Assembly: GCA_022801925.1 (NCBI GenBank)
Contig: JAAWTG010000028.1
Span: 1 to 35,407, forward strand
Reading direction: 5' to 3'
Length of the DNA: 35,407 bases
From: Clostridia bacterium
Lineage (GTDB): Bacteria; Bacillota; Clostridia; RUG12999
How positions within the stretch are numbered: position 1 is the first letter of the stretch; each line of letters starts with the position of its first letter. Positions 31,879 through 35,407 of this stretch are shown here, one piece after another. The translations under genes and the position numbers were made by a program. The notes under the pieces are model-generated. The model saw only the letters and a program-made list of their open reading frames with translations, searched no databases and had not been told where the DNA came from.

Positions 31879-32640
31879 ATGTTTGCACTGGAACGTCAGA
31901 AACGGATTATGGAACAATTGGAACAGCAAGGCGGCGTGTTGGTGAATGAACTTAGCCGTCAGTTCGGCGTGACGGAAGAAACTGTCCGTCGGGATTTGGA
32001 AAAATTGGAGAATCAGGGAATGCTGCTACGGACGCACGGCGGCGCGGTAGCATATGAAGAAAGCACGGCGGAGTTGTCGCTGGACGTGCGCAAAAAGAAA
32101 AACGTTCCGGTGAAGGAAGAACTCGCAAAAGTGGCGCAGCAGTTTATTCTGCCGGGCGATACCATTTTTTTAGATTCATCCACAACAACGTTTTGTCTGG
32201 CAAAACGTATTAAACAAATGTCCGGCGTGACGGTGATTACCAATTCGCTGCGCGTACTCAATGAACTGTCCGGCTGCGATAAATTGAAAGTCATTTCTGT
32301 GGGCGGCGTATTGAGTACCAATCTTTCCTTTGTGGGCGGTATCACCGAGAACAATATTTTGCAGAACTTTTTTGCAACGAAGATGTTTTTCAGTAGCAAA
32401 GGCGTGACCAGAGACGCCGGTATTTTGGACAGCAACGAACAGGAAAGCCACATTAAATCGGCTGTGTTTCGCAATTGCAAACAGAAATTCTATATCTGCG
32501 ATGACACCAAAATCGGGCAGGTTGGGTTTATCAAACTTGCGCCGCTGGAAGAAATTGATACGTTTATTACGAATGCCGCATTGGATCGGCAATGGCAGGA
32601 TACTTTGCAGGAATGCGGTGTGAAACTGGTAACAGAGTGA
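31879..32640 (+). CDS. DeoR family transcriptional regulator of the microcompartment operon
   Basis: This 253-residue DeoR repressor has an N-terminal helix-turn-helix (NELSRQFGVTEETVRRDLEKLENQGML, about 22-48, followed by RTHGGAV). The sugar-phosphate sensor domain follows, with GDTIFLDSSTTTFCLAKRI, VITNSLRVLNEL and ICDDTKIGQVGF. Proteins of this family usually release DNA when they bind a phosphorylated sugar; here a fuculose- or rhamnulose-phosphate would be logical. As the last gene of the operon it would be autoregulated. The phased repeat at 18515-18575 is its candidate operator. GAGGTG precedes the ATG at 31879. Confidence 0.93.
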   Translation: MFALERQKRIMEQLEQQGGVLVNELSRQFGVTEETVRRDLEKLENQGMLLRTHGGAVAYEESTAELSLDVRKKKNVPVKEELAKVAQQFILPGDTIFLDSSTTTFCLAKRIKQMSGVTVITNSLRVLNELSGCDKLKVISVGGVLSTNLSFVGGITENNILQNFFATKMFFSSKGVTRDAGILDSNEQESHIKSAVFRNCKQKFYICDDTKIGQVGFIKLAPLEEIDTFITNAALDRQWQDTLQECGVKLVTE

Positions 32641-32671
32641 GAACGGTATTGAAAAAGTTGAAATATAAATG

Positions 32672-32721
32672 AAAAACGCTCAAAACAGGGGACTTCACGT
32701 TTCTGCTTTGAGCGTTTTTTT
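32672..32721. terminator. Bidirectional terminator at the end of the microcompartment operon
   Basis: AAAAACGCTCAAA (32672-32684) pairs with TTTGAGCGTTTTT (32707-32719), with CAG/CTG extending the stem inside. T residues run to 32721 on the plus strand, and the minus strand ends in TTTTTC. It lies 32 bp after the deoR stop and 50 bp beyond the GH2 stop on the other strand, so it can end both transcripts. Confidence 0.8.
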
Positions 32722-32770
32722 ATAAGTTTTTTAGGAAGGGGAGAACATCAATGAAGTTTACGCGTCCCGT

Positions 32771-34501
32771 TTAGCATTCTTCTATTTTCGCTTTTCTGCT
32801 GAATATTTCACGTAAAACACTGCTGTCGAATTTTGCTTTTCTGGTATAGGTAAACAGTCCGTTAATTTCCTGTTCTACGTCATAGAGCTGCGTATAGCAG
32901 AAACCGAATATTTTGCTGTTATCCAAAAGAACATCTGTCAAACCTTTCAAACGAGACAAAAATTCTTCCTTTGTTTTCGGTGCATCGCCATAACCCCAGC
33001 CATCGGAGCCGCCGTCCTCATCCCAGCGGATTCCGCCATATTCACTGACAAAAACAGAGCCGCCGGAATAGGATTGGTGTGTACGGCCTTTGCATGAAAA
33101 CAGAACCCAAGATTCCAGTATATCCTCTCTTTCCAAGGCTGCGAATTTATCGCCGAAGGATTCCGGATTTTGTTCGTAGGTGTGCAAATCAAAAATATCT
33201 GTCATCACATGGTAGCTGCCGCTTGAATCAATGCAGGGGCGGGTAGGATCCCACAGTTTCGTCTCCTGATAAACCGTTTTCAGTATATTGTCCTCCTGTA
33301 CGCGTCCCTGAAGCGGCCATGTTTCATTGAACGGACACCAGCCGATAATAGAAGGGTGGTTGAAATCACGCGCGACTGCCTCGCGCCATTCGTCCAAAAA
33401 GCGGCTGAGATTATCGGCGTTTGTGTGGTCAAAGCCCCAGTTTGCATGTTCGCCCCAAACCATATATCCCAAACGGTCACAGTGATATAAGAATCTGGGT
33501 TCAAAAATCTTTTCGTGCAGACGCGCGCCGTTAAAACCAACTTCCATAGAAAGCTGTATGTCTTTCAGTAAGTGTTCATCGGTGGGGGCAGTGTAAATGC
33601 CGTCGGGATAATATCCTTGGTCTAATACCAGACGCTGAAAAACGGACTGTCCATTGAGGAGGAAACGCATACCGTCCATTTGTGCGCTGCGCAGTCCAAA
33701 ATAGCTTTTTACTTCATCTTCGCCAAACCGCAGCGTTACATCGTATAATCTACCGTGACCGGCTTCCCACAGATGTTTTTCGGACAGGGGGATTTCCAGC
33801 CGAACCGTTCCGCCGGAAGAAACAGCGGCAGCGGTTCCGGTGTTGCTATTCTGATATGAGGTGGAAATCTCCAGCTTGCCGCTGCCGTGTACCACCGCTT
33901 TGACAGACAATTTACTGTTTTCCACATCAGGATAAAACCATACGCGTTCTATGTAGTTTTGCGGGACATATTCCAGCCAAACCGTCTGCCAGATGCCGGT
34001 GGTACGCGTGTAATAGCAGCCATAAGAACCGTATTTTGAAGATTGTTTTCCGCTCGGCTGTTTTCCGCTGCGGACGTCATCAATGGCGCAGACCGTCAAT
34101 ACATTTTCGCCTTCTTGTACAGCGGCGGTAATATCAAACGAAAAAGAAGTATACCCACCCTGATGTCTGCCGACTTCTGTTTGGTTGACATATACAACAG
34201 CTTCATAGTCTACCGCACCGAAATGCAAAAGCACATGCCCGCTTAGTTGGTTTGCAGTTAAAGTAAATGTGCGGCGGTACCAAACAGCCGCCATAAAATC
34301 TTTGCAGCGGGTGCCGGATAGCTCACTTTCGGGGCAAAACGGCACGATGATTTTGTCATTCAGGCTGTCTCGTTGATAGAATTTTTGCTCTATTCCGCTG
34401 TTTCCATGGTCAATTTCAAATTGCCATTCTCCGTTTAGATTTGTCCATGATTTCCGCTCAAATTGCGGATTGGGATGTTCCGGTCTTGGAAGATGTTTCA
34501 T
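32771..34501 (-). CDS. Glycoside hydrolase family 2 enzyme
   Basis: This 576-residue glycosidase has the GH2 order: a sugar-binding jelly-roll domain (about 1-180, with WYRRTF and NQTEVGRHQGGYTSFSFDIT), an immunoglobulin-like domain (to about 275) and a TIM barrel. The general acid is Glu393 in GWCPFNETWP and the nucleophile Glu487 in VFVSEYGGIRW. It lacks the extra C-terminal domains of LacZ. No signal peptide is seen, so it is probably cytoplasmic. Specificity (beta-galactosidase, glucuronidase or mannosidase type) cannot be read from motifs. The ATG at 34501 was chosen because AAGGAG sits 8 nt upstream; a GTG at 34510 is too close to it. An AraC gene is divergently transcribed and probably controls it. 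Confidence 0.92.
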   Translation of the reverse strand: MKHLPRPEHPNPQFERKSWTNLNGEWQFEIDHGNSGIEQKFYQRDSLNDKIIVPFCPESELSGTRCKDFMAAVWYRRTFTLTANQLSGHVLLHFGAVDYEAVVYVNQTEVGRHQGGYTSFSFDITAAVQEGENVLTVCAIDDVRSGKQPSGKQSSKYGSYGCYYTRTTGIWQTVWLEYVPQNYIERVWFYPDVENSKLSVKAVVHGSGKLEISTSYQNSNTGTAAAVSSGGTVRLEIPLSEKHLWEAGHGRLYDVTLRFGEDEVKSYFGLRSAQMDGMRFLLNGQSVFQRLVLDQGYYPDGIYTAPTDEHLLKDIQLSMEVGFNGARLHEKIFEPRFLYHCDRLGYMVWGEHANWGFDHTNADNLSRFLDEWREAVARDFNHPSIIGWCPFNETWPLQGRVQEDNILKTVYQETKLWDPTRPCIDSSGSYHVMTDIFDLHTYEQNPESFGDKFAALEREDILESWVLFSCKGRTHQSYSGGSVFVSEYGGIRWDEDGGSDGWGYGDAPKTKEEFLSRLKGLTDVLLDNSKIFGFCYTQLYDVEQEINGLFTYTRKAKFDSSVLREIFSRKAKIEEC

Positions 34502-34535
34502 TGTTGACACTCCTTATTTTTTATTTTATGCAACC

Positions 34536-34564
34536 ATTTTACTTTGAATGGAGTCGAAAAACAA
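34536..34564 (-). promoter_or_regulatory. Likely promoter of the GH2 gene
   Basis: On the minus strand, TTGTTT (34559-34564) and TAAAAT (34536-34541) are separated by 17 bp, 34 bp before the GH2 ATG. Both hexamers deviate from consensus, as is usual for activator-dependent promoters. Confidence 0.45.
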
Positions 34565-34584
34565 TTGCTTTTTGAACTAATTAT

Positions 34585-34612
34585 TTGACTTTTTGTCCAA
34601 ACATGTTATAAT
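34585..34612 (+). promoter_or_regulatory. Promoter of the AraC regulator gene
   Basis: TTGACT (34585-34590) and TATAAT (34607-34612) are separated by 16 bp, with TGT before the -10. The start codon follows 26 bp later. Confidence 0.65.
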
Positions 34613-34638
34613 AAAAATGAGGAAAGAAGGAATGTGGA

Positions 34639-35407
34639 ATGAATTTGGATTTTAAAGTATCACATTGCGGATATAGGATAAAAGAAAAAGATAATACTTT
34701 GATATATCGTCCAGACGGCAGCGGAGATTATTTGTTTCTTTTTTTTCCGGAAGGGATGTATATCACGCTTGGCGGACAGGAATTTCTGCTCCGAAAACAT
34801 GCTTGTATTTTTTATGCGCCACAGGATTATCAAAGATTTCGAGGGTGTCCTGTTTTTGTGAACAGCTACGTTCATTTTACAGCGGAAAAGACCTATATGG
34901 ACAGTCTGAATATTCCGTTTGGACGGCCGTTTTATCCTGGAAACTATGAAATGTTAAACCATTTAATACTTGAAATGCAAAGAGAAAATATTTCCAGTAA
35001 TATGTATGCAGAGGATTTAGCGCGTCTGGCATTGCAAAAGCTGCTGTTGTTGTCCGGTCGCCATTTTGCTTTTCAAAGCAGCGCAGAACTTGCAGGGAAT
35101 GCAGTGCGGCAGCAAATGGAACAACTGCGGTTGGAAATGCTCACGAATTATGACTATCCGTGGACGATGCAGGAACTTGCGGATAAAGCCGCTATGAGCC
35201 GCAGCAGGTTTTATGCTTGCTATAAAGAATTTTTTGGTGCAGCGCCCAAGGCGGAACTGTTGGAGACGCGTATGGCGGAAGCAAAATTGATTTTGACAAA
35301 CAAGGCAATCACGGTGCAGGAAGCCGCACTGAAATGTGGGTTTGAAAATTTGTCCCATTTTACCAGATACTATAAAAAATATTATGGCGTGCCGCCGCGC
35401 GGCGGCA
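34639..35407 (+). CDS. AraC family transcriptional regulator (partial, runs off the window)
   Basis: The frame is open from the ATG at 34639 to the last base, giving at least 256 residues. The N-terminal part (about 1-140) resembles an AraC-type cupin sensor domain (DGSGDYLFLFFPEGMYITLGGQ). The two helix-turn-helix units are near the end: WTMQELADKAAMSRSRFYACYKEFFG and ITVQEAALKCGFENLSHFTRYYKKYYG. The protein should end a few residues past the window. AAGGAATG precedes the start. It is divergent from the GH2 gene and is likely its sugar-responsive activator. Confidence 0.88.
   Translation, partial: MNLDFKVSHCGYRIKEKDNTLIYRPDGSGDYLFLFFPEGMYITLGGQEFLLRKHACIFYAPQDYQRFRGCPVFVNSYVHFTAEKTYMDSLNIPFGRPFYPGNYEMLNHLILEMQRENISSNMYAEDLARLALQKLLLLSGRHFAFQSSAELAGNAVRQQMEQLRLEMLTNYDYPWTMQELADKAAMSRSRFYACYKEFFGAAPKAELLETRMAEAKLILTNKAITVQEAALKCGFENLSHFTRYYKKYYGVPPRGG

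Noticed and set aside
1-35407. CRISPR arrays, tRNA or rRNA genes, insertion sequences and phage genes
   Set aside because: No regularly spaced repeats, cloverleaf genes, rRNA segments, transposase or phage-like proteins were seen on either strand; the short repeats found are operator-like or shell-gene duplicates.

Overview
This window comes from an endospore-forming, low-to-mid GC member of the Clostridia (Firmicutes). The evidence is a recognisable SpoIIID, a type III glutamine synthetase, a bifunctional BirA, a type III pantothenate kinase, a DUF951 protein, strong AGGAGG-type ribosome sites, several TTG/GTG starts and many promoters of the TTGACA-17-TATAAT kind. The species cannot be named from the sequence. 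No rRNA, tRNA, CRISPR array, insertion sequence or prophage was seen.

Layout. (1) 1-7940: two minus-strand operons, each encoding a heterodimeric ABC exporter (179-3665 and 4352-7879), with spoIIID (3885-4166) between them. (2) 8125-11522: glnN and a membrane-anchored polysaccharide deacetylase on the plus strand. (3) 11535-13665: a minus-strand pair of LplB/YtcP-type sugar ABC permeases without binding protein or ATPase, with a 5' UTR hairpin. (4) 13935-14516: an unrecognised membrane protein on the minus strand, divergent from a housekeeping operon of DUF951, metallophosphoesterase, birA, coaX and an M20 amidohydrolase (14729-18354). (5) 18506-32721: a 14-kb bacterial microcompartment (BMC) operon of 17 genes. 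(6) 32771-34501: a GH2 glycosidase on the minus strand, divergent from an AraC regulator cut off by the window end.

The BMC operon is the main feature. It begins with a class II (fuculose/rhamnulose-1-phosphate type) aldolase carrying a C-terminal encapsulation peptide. Then come B12-dependent diol dehydratase PduCDE, reactivase large subunit PduG, adenosyltransferase PduO, CoA-acylating aldehyde dehydrogenase PduP, a zinc (MDR) alcohol dehydrogenase, four hexameric shell proteins, phosphotransacylase PduL, the pentameric vertex protein EutN, the flavin/Fe-S protein PduS, the Fe-S trimer shell protein PduT and a DeoR repressor. The inferred pathway is: deoxysugar-1-phosphate is split to DHAP and lactaldehyde; lactaldehyde is reduced to 1,2-propanediol; this is dehydrated to propionaldehyde; propionaldehyde is then dismutated to 1-propanol and propionyl-phosphate. 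Six enzymes carry near-homologous amphipathic encapsulation helices. The combination of an aldolase front end (known from glycyl-radical fucose/rhamnose BMCs) with a B12 dehydratase core (known from the PDU compartment) is the most interesting feature here. Further points are the absence of PduH and of any PduB-type shell protein, cysteine-rich linkers next to two encapsulation peptides, a shell gene with two possible starts, a pair of mutually exclusive RNA hairpins before pduL, and a 10-bp-phased repeat downstream of the operon promoter.
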